A stretch of DNA of 34,023 bases from JAJUJL01 sp041736465 (GCA_041736465.1 JBGSTO010000720.1:1-34023), one strand, 5' to 3'. Counted from the stretch's first letter, positions 8,028 to 15,767 are shown. Notes: generated from the letters alone by a model not told the origin. Made by a program: numbers and translations.

Positions 8028-8055
8028 TTGACAGATCAGCCTGTGGGATTACAAT
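8028..8055 (+). promoter_or_regulatory. Sigma70-type promoter of acpP
   Basis: A perfect -35 TTGACA (8028-8033) and -10 TACAAT (8050-8055) with a 16-base spacer, followed by a leader of about 35 bases that contains GAGGAGG (8081-8087) ahead of the acpP ATG. It is the best consensus promoter in the window, as expected for a highly expressed carrier protein. Confidence 0.85.
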
Positions 8056-8095
8056 TGCACAAATCGACCCAACAAGAAATGAGGAGGTTCTTAAT

Positions 8096-8329
8096 ATGTC
8101 TGACACCTTCGAGGAAATCAAAGCCATCATCGTGGATCTGCTTGGTGCAGAAGAATCCAAGATTACGATGGACGCTCGCTTCCGCGAGGATTTGGAAGCC
8201 GATTCTCTGGACCTGGTGGAACTGATCATGGCCTTCGAGGATAAATTCGGCGGTGAAATCTCCGACGACGATGCGCAGAAGATCACCACCGTCGGCGAGG
8301 CTGTGAGCTACGTCCAGACCCACATGTAA
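8096..8329 (+). CDS. acpP: Acyl carrier protein
   Basis: A 77-residue acidic carrier of acyl chains in fatty acid synthesis. The phosphopantetheine attachment serine is Ser37 in EADSLDLVELIMAFED, the classic DSL motif at the start of helix II. Length, acidity and the four-helix pattern match AcpP. It is monocistronic here: its own consensus promoter and a strong GAGGAGG ribosome site lie upstream, and a terminator follows. No fab genes are adjacent, unlike the usual fabD-fabG-acpP-fabF arrangement, so it may serve as a stand-alone housekeeping copy. Being beside isoprenoid genes is probably coincidental. Confidence 0.96.
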   Translation: MSDTFEEIKAIIVDLLGAEESKITMDARFREDLEADSLDLVELIMAFEDKFGGEISDDDAQKITTVGEAVSYVQTHM

Positions 8330-8353
8330 GCACCTGAAAGCACACGCCTGTTA

Positions 8354-8389
8354 AGAGGTGCGCCTGCGGCTGCGCCTCTTTTTCGTTTT
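8354..8389 (+). terminator. Intrinsic terminator of acpP
   Basis: AGAGGTGCG pairs with TGCGCCTCT (9 bp with G-U pairs; loop about 8 bases) and is followed by TTTTTCGTTTT. It begins 24 bases after the acpP stop. Confidence 0.88.
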
Positions 8390-8396
8390 AAATAAA

Positions 8397-8432
8397 ATTG
8401 GGGAGTTTGGGCAGTCGCCCAAACTCCCCAAT
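8397..8432 (-). terminator. Perfect 16-bp hairpin, probable terminator of sucCD
   Basis: ATTGGGGAGTTTGGGC (8397-8412) and GCCCAAACTCCCCAAT (8417-8432) are perfect complements around the loop AGTC. Read on the minus strand it is followed by TTTTATTTAAAA, so it should end the sucC-sucD transcript. It lies beyond the duplicated sucD tail, so the original transcript probably always extended past that copy. Confidence 0.85.
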
Positions 8433-8450
8433 CATAGAACGCATAAAAAT

Positions 8451-8493
8451 CTTATTTCAGCAGGCCTGGGATTTCCTCCGGGTGGGAGGCGAC
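8451..8493 (-). repeat. Degenerate second copy of the sucD 3' end
   Basis: On the minus strand this stretch reads VASHPEEIPGLLK then TAA, nearly the same as the true sucD tail VASHPEEIPSLLK-TAA at 8530-8570. The two copies are 78 bases apart, exactly 26 codons, so this copy is in the same frame as sucD behind its stop codon. It includes an 18-base block of identity (GGGATTTCCTCCGGGTGG). It looks like a leftover from a recombination or gene-replacement event at the end of sucD. No ribosome site or start suggests it is expressed separately. Confidence 0.85.
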
Positions 8494-8529
8494 ACGCCGG
8501 AACACCCCAAACGCCCGAAAGTTCGAAGC

Positions 8530-9393
8530 TTATTTCAAGAGACTCGGGATTTCCTCCGGGTGGCTGGCGACCTGGACCCCTGCCGCTTTCAGCGCCTTCA
8601 CCTTATCGGCGGCGGTGCCGGCGCCGCCCTCGACGATCGCCCCGGCGTGCCCCATGCGCTTGCCGGGAGGGGCGGTCTGCCCGGCGATGAAGCTGACCAC
8701 CGGCTTGGTCAGGTAATCGCTGATGAACTCAGCCGCTTTTTCCTCGTCGGTGCCGCCGATCTCGCCGATCAGCACCACTTTTTCCGTCTGTGAGTCTTCC
8801 TCGAACATGCGCAGGCAGTCGATGAAGTTGGTGCCGTTGATCGGATCGCCGCCGATGCCGACGCAGGTGCTCACGCCCATGCCCACCAGCTTCAGGGCAT
8901 ACAGCACTTCATAGGTCAGGGTGCCGGAGCGCGAGACCACTCCCACGTTGCCGGGGATGGAGATATCTCCGGGTATGATGCCGACTTTCGCCTCGCCCGG
9001 GGTGAGCAAACCGGGACAGTTCGGCCCGACCAGGCGCACGCCCTTTTGATCCAGGTAGCCGCGCACGCGCATCATATCCTGCACCGGGATGCCTTCGGTG
9101 ATGCACACGATCAGCTCGACGCCGGCGTCGGCGGCTTCGTAAATGGCATCCGGTGCAAAGCGCGCCGGAACGAAGATGATGCTGGTGTTGGCGCCGGTGG
9201 TGTCCACCGCGATTTTAACCGAGTCAAATACCGGGATCTTGCCATCCAGCACCCACTCGCCGCCCTTGCCGGGCGTGACGCCTGCCACCACATTGGTGCC
9301 GTAGCTGACCATCTGGGTGGTGTGGAACAAGCCTTCATTGCCGGTGATGCCCTGCACCAGCAGGCGGGTATATTTATTGACTAGAATGCTCAT
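8530..9393 (-). CDS. sucD: Succinyl-CoA ligase, alpha subunit
   Basis: The alpha subunit binds CoA and carries the phosphohistidine in the reversible step succinyl-CoA + ADP (or GDP) + Pi = succinate + CoA + ATP (or GTP). It has 287 residues, the usual length. The N-terminal CoA-binding Rossmann fold contains QGITGNEG and the VTPGKGG loop. GPNCPGLLTPGEAKVGI is the family signature, and the phosphorylated histidine is His249 in MGHAGAIVEGG. It begins about 20 bases after the sucC stop and forms an operon with it. The 3' end is partly duplicated immediately downstream. The nucleotide specificity (ATP or GTP) cannot be told here. Confidence 0.97.
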   Translation of the reverse strand: MSILVNKYTRLLVQGITGNEGLFHTTQMVSYGTNVVAGVTPGKGGEWVLDGKIPVFDSVKIAVDTTGANTSIIFVPARFAPDAIYEAADAGVELIVCITEGIPVQDMMRVRGYLDQKGVRLVGPNCPGLLTPGEAKVGIIPGDISIPGNVGVVSRSGTLTYEVLYALKLVGMGVSTCVGIGGDPINGTNFIDCLRMFEEDSQTEKVVLIGEIGGTDEEKAAEFISDYLTKPVVSFIAGQTAPPGKRMGHAGAIVEGGAGTAADKVKALKAAGVQVASHPEEIPSLLK

Positions 9394-9413
9394 TGCAGAT
9401 CGTCTCCCTTACG

Positions 9414-10550
9414 TCAGGCGGCCTGTACGACGGCAACGGTTTTGCGGGCCGCGTCTGCCAGCGTTTCGGCGGTGATCATGTCGGCGTCTGCCAGAATGCG
9501 GCGCCCTTCTTCGGCATTGGTGCCCACCAGGCGGATGACCATCGGCACGTCCGTTTTGACTTCTTCCAGGGCTGTCAAAATGCCGCGTGCCACCTCGTCG
9601 CCGCGGGTGATGCCGCCGAATACATTGAACAGCACAGCTTTGACGTTCGGATCGCTGAGAATGATGCGCAGCGCGGCAGACACCTTGTCTGCGCCGGCGC
9701 CGCCGCCGATGTCCAGGAAGTTTGCCGGCTCGCCGCCAAATAGCTTGATGATATCCATGGTGGTCATCGCCAGCCCGGCGCCGTTGACCATGCAGCCGAT
9801 ATTGCCGTCCAGCTTGATGAAGGACAGGCCGTATTTGCGCGCTTCGATCTCGGAAGCCGCTTCTACATCCAGGTCGCGCATCTCAGCCAGATCGCCGTGC
9901 CTGAACAGGGCGTTATCGTCCAGCACCATCTTACCGTCCACCGCCACCAACCGCCGGTCGGAGGTGATCACCAGCGGATTGATCTCTGCCAGGGTGGCGT
10001 CGCAGTCTTCGTAGGCTTCCCACAGCCCGCGCGCGATCTGCCCGAAGACGCGCCAGTGCTCGCGCGGCAGGTCGATGCCGGCGGCGATATCGCGTGCCTG
10101 GTAATCGCGCAGCCCCAGCAGGGGATCGATATGCACTTTGATAATTTTTTCGGGGGTTTTGGCAGCCACTTCCTCGATGTCCACGCCGCCGGCGGCAGAA
10201 GCCATCATCACCGGGCGGCGCGCGGCGCGGTCATTGGTGATCCCCAGGTAGATTTCGCTGGCGATGTTGGCGGCTTCGTCCACCAGCACCTTGCGCACCG
10301 GCAGGCCTTTGATTTCCATACTTAAGATTTGGGTGGCAAGGGTCTCGGCTTCGGCGGATGATTTTGCCAGGCGGATGCCGCCGGCTTTGCCGCGCCCTCC
10401 CACCAGCACCTGTGATTTAATGACAACGCGGCCACCGAGTTCTTCCGCAATTTGCCTTGCTTCTTGAGCGGTAGCCGCCACCCGTCCTTTCGGAATCGGG
10501 ATGCCGTACTTGTTGAAAATTTGTTTGGATTGGTATTCATGCAGTTTCAT
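9414..10550 (-). CDS. sucC: Succinyl-CoA ligase, beta subunit
   Basis: The ATP-grasp beta subunit of succinyl-CoA synthetase, partner of the sucD product. I place the start at the ATG at 10550 because the protein then begins MKLHEYQSKQIFNKYGIPIPKG, the conserved SucC N-terminus. A start at 10577 would add nine unrelated residues. This gives 378 residues. Visible features are the nucleotide-binding VVIKSQVLVGGRGKAGG, the EINPLV strand, the GNIGCMVNGAGLAMTTMD loop and the C-terminal LFNVFGGITRGDEVA, which contacts the alpha subunit. GGGAG lies upstream of the ATG, and an exact TGGTATAAT promoter element is about 50 bases upstream. It is the first gene of the operon sucC-sucD. Confidence 0.96.
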   Translation of the reverse strand: MKLHEYQSKQIFNKYGIPIPKGRVAATAQEARQIAEELGGRVVIKSQVLVGGRGKAGGIRLAKSSAEAETLATQILSMEIKGLPVRKVLVDEAANIASEIYLGITNDRAARRPVMMASAAGGVDIEEVAAKTPEKIIKVHIDPLLGLRDYQARDIAAGIDLPREHWRVFGQIARGLWEAYEDCDATLAEINPLVITSDRRLVAVDGKMVLDDNALFRHGDLAEMRDLDVEAASEIEARKYGLSFIKLDGNIGCMVNGAGLAMTTMDIIKLFGGEPANFLDIGGGAGADKVSAALRIILSDPNVKAVLFNVFGGITRGDEVARGILTALEEVKTDVPMVIRLVGTNAEEGRRILADADMITAETLADAARKTVAVVQAA

Positions 10551-10602
10551 GCAGCGGGTTTCTCCCTTTGTCGGCACTGCTGGGGATAGGTTTCACAATT
10601 GA

Positions 10603-10611
10603 ATTATACCA
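10603..10611 (-). promoter_or_regulatory. Extended -10 promoter of sucCD
   Basis: Minus-strand TGGTATAAT is identical to the elements upstream of the LysM gene and scpB. The predicted start near 10596 leaves a leader of about 45 bases before the sucC ATG at 10550. Confidence 0.65.
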
Positions 10612-10662
10612 TTCCGGGGTAGAGGGGTTTGCGGCGCATGCAAAGCCAGAGAAAAGCTCATC

Positions 10663-10690
10663 CGCAGATTGCGCAGATTAGCGCAGATAG
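10663..10690. repeat. Three tandem 10-base repeats (GCGCAGATTA type)
   Basis: The stretch reads CGCAGATT, GCGCAGATTA and GCGCAGATAG in tandem. It overlaps the stop codon of the small minus-strand gene at 10678. I recall similar ATCTGCGxAATCTGCGG strings occurring between genes in many environmental bacterial genomes. It may be a dispersed element that moved into the end of the gene. Confidence 0.6.
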
Positions 10691-10926
10691 TACAAGGTCA
10701 GATACTCCTGTATGTCAAGCACATTCAGAAACATCAGGTACCTGCGCCCCATGTCCAGCGGATTGTACTTCACACCGGCGTCTTCGGCGATCACCTGGCG
10801 GATCTCACTTTCGCTGGGGGTCTCTCCCTTCACCGCCTCGGCGGGCAGGATGCCGCCTCCGTGGCACAGCAGCAGCTTATCGCTGGCTTTCCCGTAGTAC
10901 GTTGGTTCGACGCGCACGCGATACAC
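10678..10926 (-). CDS. Hypothetical small protein, probably 5'-truncated
   Basis: An 82-codon frame starting at a GTG (10924-10926), ending in DIQEYLTLYYLR. The protein-like sequence does not begin there: the same frame continues upstream to a stop at 11032-11034 and gives LAGDGVIIHG and SEGIYGICTVYRVRV, which look coding although no ATG, GTG or TTG occurs in that stretch. The pattern (VYRVRVEP..., a GG turn, then GRRYLMFLNV) resembles the C-terminal half of small secreted beta-rich proteins with a GxRYLLFL strand. No signal peptide is present. I read it as the remnant of a longer gene whose 5' end was lost, abutting the GNAT gene's 3' end. Alternatively it starts at the GTG and is translated from a shared message. 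I cannot name a function. Confidence 0.5.
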   Translation of the reverse strand: MYRVRVEPTYYGKASDKLLLCHGGGILPAEAVKGETPSESEIRQVIAEDAGVKYNPLDMGRRYLMFLNVLDIQEYLTLYYLR

Positions 10927-11018
10927 GGTGCAAATACCGTAGATACCTTCGGATGGCTGGCTGTGGTCTTCGGCATTTCTTGAGCCATGGATGATTACAC
11001 CGTCCCCCGCTAGATTTC

Positions 11019-12155
11019 TTATATCCTCAATCTAAACTGCCTGTACCTGCGGTACACCCGCGCCCCAAAGCGCGTCGCCAGCTTGTTTGTCTGGGGATTA
11101 TCTTCGCTGGTCAGCGAGCCGTCCGCCCAGGTATAGCCCTTCGCAATCAGCGTGCGCCCCATCTCCAGGAACATGACCGCTTCCAGCCCGTGACCCCAGG
11201 CTGCGGGGTCGAGCGCCAGGATCTTGTAGCTGGCGCCGGTGATCTTGCGCCGCGCCAGAGCCAGGCACAGGTAATCCCAGGGATACTGCAGCCCGTTGGC
11301 GTGGATCAGCGCCTCGTTGATGTTGGGCAAGCCGAGCGAAAAGCCTACGGCGCGCCCATCCAGCTCGGCAATCATCACCAGGTCGGGATCCAGCAGCGGC
11401 TTGAGTGCCAGCGCCTGCGAGCGAAACTCAGCCAGCTCCAGCGGCGAGAAATCCGGCAGCACCGCCAGCGACTTGTTGTAAACGACGTGCAGGCGCAAGA
11501 TCTCCTGATCCCACTCCGCCAGACGCGCCCGCCGCACTGCACCGGCGCCGTGCCGCTCCAGGCAGCGCCCGGCGATGCGTTTGAGCACCGCCGGGGCGTT
11601 ATCGATGTCGAAGTCGATCTGCGAGAAATCGTAGCGGTAGGCCAGACCGTCGAGCAGCTTCTCGAAGCCGAAGCGTCCGGCAAACTCAGCGTAGTGGGGC
11701 GGGTTGTGTCCCATCATGATTGCTGGGGCGCAGTCGAAGCCTTGCACCAGAAAACCGGGATCTTCGTTGGCGGCGAAGCTGAACGGCCCCTGCAGCTCGA
11801 TCATGCCGTGCGTGCGCGCCCAGGCGCAGGCATGCTGCCACATAGCAGCAGCGGTTTCGTAATCCCCCGTCAGCACTTCGAAGAAGCCGAAGATGGCGAC
11901 CTGCTCGCCGCGATCGCGGTTGCGGGCGTGGTCGATGGCGGTGCCGATAGTGCCCACCACCTGCCCATCGCGCTTTGCCAGCCAGAACTCGCCCTCCCCA
12001 TAGCTGAAGAAGGCGGCTTTCCTTTCCAGGTAGGCTTTGCGCTGCGGCCACAGGTGCGGCACCCAGTGCGGGTCATCCCGGTACACCTGCCAGGCGAAGC
12101 GGTAAAAGCGGCGCCGGTCGGCTGGGGTCTCGACCTTAGTGATCGTCAGCGTCAT
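11019..12155 (-). CDS. YghO-like GNAT-family N-acetyltransferase
   Basis: A protein of 378 residues whose N-terminal half matches the GNAT group typified by E. coli YghO: FYRFAWQVYRDDPHWVPHLWP near residue 15-35, then the beta-strand segment FWLAKRDGQVVGTIGTAID. The central GPFSFAANEDPGFLVQGFD and the HNPPHYAEF segment are family-typical. The second half, including GFSLGLPNINEAL, probably forms another GNAT-like fold. It may use acetyl-CoA or another acyl-CoA; the acceptor is unknown. I choose the ATG at 12155, with GGAG nine bases upstream, over the GTG at 12170, which would add five residues. It lies downstream of the Agl23/NHL gene with 138 bases between, and that gap holds an inverted repeat. 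The 3' end abuts the truncated gene at 10678. Confidence 0.85.
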   Translation of the reverse strand: MTLTITKVETPADRRRFYRFAWQVYRDDPHWVPHLWPQRKAYLERKAAFFSYGEGEFWLAKRDGQVVGTIGTAIDHARNRDRGEQVAIFGFFEVLTGDYETAAAMWQHACAWARTHGMIELQGPFSFAANEDPGFLVQGFDCAPAIMMGHNPPHYAEFAGRFGFEKLLDGLAYRYDFSQIDFDIDNAPAVLKRIAGRCLERHGAGAVRRARLAEWDQEILRLHVVYNKSLAVLPDFSPLELAEFRSQALALKPLLDPDLVMIAELDGRAVGFSLGLPNINEALIHANGLQYPWDYLCLALARRKITGASYKILALDPAAWGHGLEAVMFLEMGRTLIAKGYTWADGSLTSEDNPQTNKLATRFGARVYRRYRQFRLRI

Positions 12156-12208
12156 GCTGGGGGTCTCCACTCTTTGATCATTTCGCCGGAGAAATCGCGT
12201 TCTCGTAG

Positions 12209-12272
12209 GGGCAAAGCATCCGGCTGGAAAGCGGCGCGCCAGGAGAAGCCGTTTTTGCCGGATGCTTTGCCC
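12209..12272. repeat. Inverted repeat element with 16-bp perfect arms
   Basis: GGGCAAAGCATCCGGC (12209-12224) and GCCGGATGCTTTGCCC (12257-12272) are exact complements separated by 32 bases. Similarity continues outward: TCGCGTT lies just outside the left arm, and its complement AACGCGA at 12276-12282 outside the right arm, followed by GTCTCTACGG. The structure lies between two minus-strand genes and has no T-run. It looks like a small dispersed palindromic element (REP or MITE remnant) rather than a terminator. Confidence 0.7.
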
Positions 12273-12293
12273 GAAACGCGAGTCTCTACGGTT

Positions 12294-15200
12294 CTAAGGC
12301 AGTGTGAAATGCAGCAGGCGCGAGGCGCCGGCATCGCCGACCCACACGCCGCCCTGCGCATCCACCGCCACGCCGCCCACCAGGGTGAAGCCATCCAAGC
12401 CTGCGGAGAGATCGCCCCAATAGCGCACGAAGCTGCCGTCGGCGGCGAATTCCAGCACCCGGTAGCCCTCCGGATCGCCGGCGAAGACGTGCCCATCCGG
12501 GCCGGCAGCCAGGTAAGGCTTGTTATCCAGCGACTGACCGTACCAGGCGACCACATCCCACTGCTGCAGCGGCTCATACAGAGAGCCGTCGGCGGAGGCG
12601 ATGAAAGACTGGATGCGCTGGTTCCAGGTATCGGCGACGTATACGATCCCATCCGGCCCGATGGCGATGCCCACCGGCTCATCGAACTGTCCGGGGCCAA
12701 GGCCCGGCGAGCCGAACTGCCCCAGCGGCGCGCCGTCGGCGTCGAAGACCACCACGCGCTTGTTACCGGTATCGGTCACATACACGCGGCCCTGGGCATC
12801 CACGGCCACATCGCGCGGCCCCCACATGGCCTCCGGGACTTCGGCCTGCCCGAAATAGCCCCAACTGCTCAGGAACTGCCCGTCGGCGGTGAACTTCTGA
12901 ATGCGGTGGTTCCAGGTATCGGCGACGTACACCGATCCATCCGGGCCTGCGGCGATGCCCCAGGGTTCGTTGAAGGTCCCACCAGGGGCATTGCCGGAAG
13001 CGGCATCCGCAAACACGCCCCACACCTGCAGCACCTCGCCCTGCGAGCTTAAACGCTGGATGCGGTGGTTGCCGGTGTCGGCGACATACAGGCTGCCATC
13101 CGGGCCAACTGCCAGGCTGCGCGGAGTCTGGAACTGACCCGGCTCGGCTCCGGGGGCGCCAACCACCTGGTCGGCGTTCACCGCCACCTGTTTGCCTTCA
13201 TAGGGATCGGCGACGATTTCTTCGGCTGCCGGGCTGACGCCGTAGTTCCACAGGCTGGCGATCAGGTCTTTGCGCACGTACAGGCGCATGCGGTTCGCCG
13301 GGTACCAGTTCGGCAGGCTCATATCCTTGTTGGTGAGAGATGCATACAGGCTGTAATCCCGGTTCAGCCACACCTGGAAGATGGCGGCGCGCATCTGCGG
13401 ATCGGTCACCGCGTCCAGCACGCGCTCCCAGGTCAGCCCAAAGTAATCTTGATTGGGCCACCACAGGCGCACGTAGTCGAAGCGATGGTATGCCTGTCCC
13501 ACGACCGGCTCGATCTTACCGTAGTTGCCCTCGCCTACCAGGATAATCGGTGCTTCGCGCTGGGCGCGGGAGGGGGTGGTGTTGTAGTAATCCTGGTTCT
13601 TGAAGTTGCGCAGGTACCACCAGTAGGGGTAGGTGGTCTCGTTATCGTATGCGATGCGGATCATCATGCCGTCGGTGGTGCGGCGGGAAATCTCCTCGAT
13701 CTGCTCCAGGGCGACCTTGGGACCGCTGGCAGAATGGGCATACACCAGGTATTCGGTGGCTTCATCATAATTGATATACGCTGCCCGGAAGGCGGCGCGC
13801 CCGGTGAGCACTGCCATAAGAACGAAGAAAGCCAGTGTCATCACCCGCGAAAAGTCGCTGCCGCGCCAGTGGCGCACCAGCCGCGCCAGCAGCCAGCCGG
13901 TCAAGCCGGCGGTAATCAGCGAGGTTAGAAACGTGCTGGTGACGCGCAACTGCTCCAGCTCTTTGCCCTGGAAGGGCGGGTTAGCGCCCAATAGCGAGCC
14001 GAAAACGCCCATCAGGCTGAAGAAGAACACCGGCAGCACCACCACGGTGAGCGGGCCGCGCTGCGCCATGAAGCCGCGCCAGTCCACCTGCTCCACCAGG
14101 CGACCCAGGAACCAACCCGCCGTCAGAATCATCGGCAGGGTGATGTGCACGGTCAGCCAGGGCATCTTCTCGCCGGCGATGGAATACGCCGCCAGGCTGG
14201 ACAGGCTCCAAAAGATCAGCAGGGCGATGGTGACGCCAGGCAAAGGCTGGTCGCTCTCCAGCTCCGCTTCGTCCTCACGGACGATTTCAGGGACAGAGGC
14301 TGGATAGGTCGTCTCGCCGTCCTCTTCCAGGGAACCTCCCGGCTCCGGCTGGCGGCGGCGCAGCAGCAGCGGTGCAAAGATCATCGCCAGGATAGTTCCC
14401 AGCATGGGCAGAAACTCGTAAATCGGCACCTGGATCAACCCGTAATAGTACCAGGGCTGGCTGCCGCGGTTGACGCCTTGCTGTTCCAGCCAGTAGCCCA
14501 GCGAGCCGACCATGCCGGTGACAAAACCAAAGCCATTGGTGAACAGGCTGGTGTAAAAGACGGTGAAGATGCCGTAGAAGATGCCTGCCTGTACCAGCCA
14601 CAGCCGCCAGTTCCACAACACCCCCACCAGGATCGCAATGGCGGAAAGTAAGACGATGAAGACCGTATCCGCCAGGATGGTTTGCGAGCTGCTGTAATCG
14701 ATCGGGTTGGTGCCCAGCAGCTTCACCGGGAAGGGCGCCAGCATGGGCAGCACCAGCGTGCCGGTAACGATGAGCAGGTCGAAGGAGCGCTCCTGGCGCA
14801 GCCGCTCCCAGGTGTAGCCGCTGAGCACGAAAAATACTGCCGCAAGCAGGGCCGCCGCCGCCAGCACCAGCAGGACGGTGGGCAGCCACGCTGCTCCGCC
14901 GCTTTCAGCCAGCGCAGGCTCCAGGGTGGGCACAGCCGGCACCGTCTCGAGCGGCTGGGGCGCTTCCTGCGCGCCGCGCCCGATCAGCAAAGCCCCGCCT
15001 CCCAGCAGCAAGCCGGCAAGCAGTAAAGCGAAAAACGGCAGGCGCAGGTCGGGACGCGGCCATTCGACCTGAGAGATGCGGTAGACCAGCAATCCAGCCA
15101 GGAATATGAGCGCCTGGGCATGGTAGATAAACGAAGTTTCCTTGGTAGTAAAGTGCAGAGCGGTGACCACCACAAGCCAGGTGATGTAGATGTGCTTGCC

Positions 15201-15707
15201 GCTCTCCAGATAGCGCAGGATAGCCCACAGCATCACCACGCCGAACAGTCCCACGAAGGCCTCGTTGCGCACATAGCGCCCGTAATACAGCATATAGGGA
15301 GAGATCAACATCAAAACGGCGGCGATCAGCGCGCCGGCTTTACCCAACAACCTGCGGTAGCGCCACAGGAACAGCACCGTGGCGATGCTGAACAGCACCG
15401 CCGGAACACGGGCAGTGAAATCATTGTCGCCCAGCAGGAAATAGGAAAGCGCCACCAGGTGAAACTGCAAAGGACCGTGCGTGACCGGGTCGTGCGAATA
15501 GCCGCGGCCCTGTTCATACAACCAGGAGAAATACACGTGGGAGGTTTCGTCGTGGCTCATGACGCGCGATTCCAGATCGTAGAAGCGCGAAAAAACCGCC
15601 AGAATGGCGATGATGGTGAAGGCCACAACCTCCCATGTGATCGCCCGGTTGGCAAGCACAGGGCGTTCCAGCCAGGTGGTGGTTTGCTGAGTGTCGGCGA
15701 ACTGCAT
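12294..15707 (-). CDS. Agl23-like GT-C membrane protein fused to an NHL beta-propeller
   Basis: A large integral membrane protein of 1137 residues. The N-terminal half has about a dozen hydrophobic segments and resembles the TIGR03663 ('flippase activity-associated protein Agl23') group, related to GT-C/PMT-type lipid-linked sugar transferases. Asp53-Glu54 in VMSHDETSH, in the first external loop, is the place of the GT-C catalytic acid, and HGPLQFH follows at 77-83. After the last membrane span (about 625-645) comes an external domain of about 200 residues. From about residue 847 onward there are five or six NHL repeats of the type GPDGSLYVADTGNHRIQRL, forming a beta-propeller. The start is an ATG with GAGGG upstream. 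It lies downstream of an ECF sigma/anti-sigma pair on the same strand, with a palindrome between. It probably moves sugars onto, or presents them at, the cell surface; substrate and lipid carrier are unknown. Confidence 0.85.
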   Translation of the reverse strand: MQFADTQQTTTWLERPVLANRAITWEVVAFTIIAILAVFSRFYDLESRVMSHDETSHVYFSWLYEQGRGYSHDPVTHGPLQFHLVALSYFLLGDNDFTARVPAVLFSIATVLFLWRYRRLLGKAGALIAAVLMLISPYMLYYGRYVRNEAFVGLFGVVMLWAILRYLESGKHIYITWLVVVTALHFTTKETSFIYHAQALIFLAGLLVYRISQVEWPRPDLRLPFFALLLAGLLLGGGALLIGRGAQEAPQPLETVPAVPTLEPALAESGGAAWLPTVLLVLAAAALLAAVFFVLSGYTWERLRQERSFDLLIVTGTLVLPMLAPFPVKLLGTNPIDYSSSQTILADTVFIVLLSAIAILVGVLWNWRLWLVQAGIFYGIFTVFYTSLFTNGFGFVTGMVGSLGYWLEQQGVNRGSQPWYYYGLIQVPIYEFLPMLGTILAMIFAPLLLRRRQPEPGGSLEEDGETTYPASVPEIVREDEAELESDQPLPGVTIALLIFWSLSSLAAYSIAGEKMPWLTVHITLPMILTAGWFLGRLVEQVDWRGFMAQRGPLTVVVLPVFFFSLMGVFGSLLGANPPFQGKELEQLRVTSTFLTSLITAGLTGWLLARLVRHWRGSDFSRVMTLAFFVLMAVLTGRAAFRAAYINYDEATEYLVYAHSASGPKVALEQIEEISRRTTDGMMIRIAYDNETTYPYWWYLRNFKNQDYYNTTPSRAQREAPIILVGEGNYGKIEPVVGQAYHRFDYVRLWWPNQDYFGLTWERVLDAVTDPQMRAAIFQVWLNRDYSLYASLTNKDMSLPNWYPANRMRLYVRKDLIASLWNYGVSPAAEEIVADPYEGKQVAVNADQVVGAPGAEPGQFQTPRSLAVGPDGSLYVADTGNHRIQRLSSQGEVLQVWGVFADAASGNAPGGTFNEPWGIAAGPDGSVYVADTWNHRIQKFTADGQFLSSWGYFGQAEVPEAMWGPRDVAVDAQGRVYVTDTGNKRVVVFDADGAPLGQFGSPGLGPGQFDEPVGIAIGPDGIVYVADTWNQRIQSFIASADGSLYEPLQQWDVVAWYGQSLDNKPYLAAGPDGHVFAGDPEGYRVLEFAADGSFVRYWGDLSAGLDGFTLVGGVAVDAQGGVWVGDAGASRLLHFTLP

Positions 15708-15747
15708 AATGGTTATCCCTCAAAGGTTGATTGCTGTTTGACCGGAA

Positions 15748-15761
15748 TTGCACCGGTGCAA
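15748..15761. promoter_or_regulatory. Perfect 14-bp palindrome, possible operator
   Basis: TTGCACCGGTGCAA is a perfect palindrome centred on CCGG, in the 60-base gap between the anti-sigma stop and the Agl23/NHL start. Its shape resembles LacI-family operators, but no such regulator is encoded nearby, and it could instead be a small RNA hairpin. The site is seen; the role is speculative. Confidence 0.4.
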
Positions 15762-15767
15762 CAGATT

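Noticed and set aside
11190..13052. A 620-codon plus-strand frame opposite the GNAT and Agl23/NHL genes
   Set aside because: It is the antisense shadow of two well-supported minus-strand genes; its sequence lacks any domain and reflects GC-rich codon bias.
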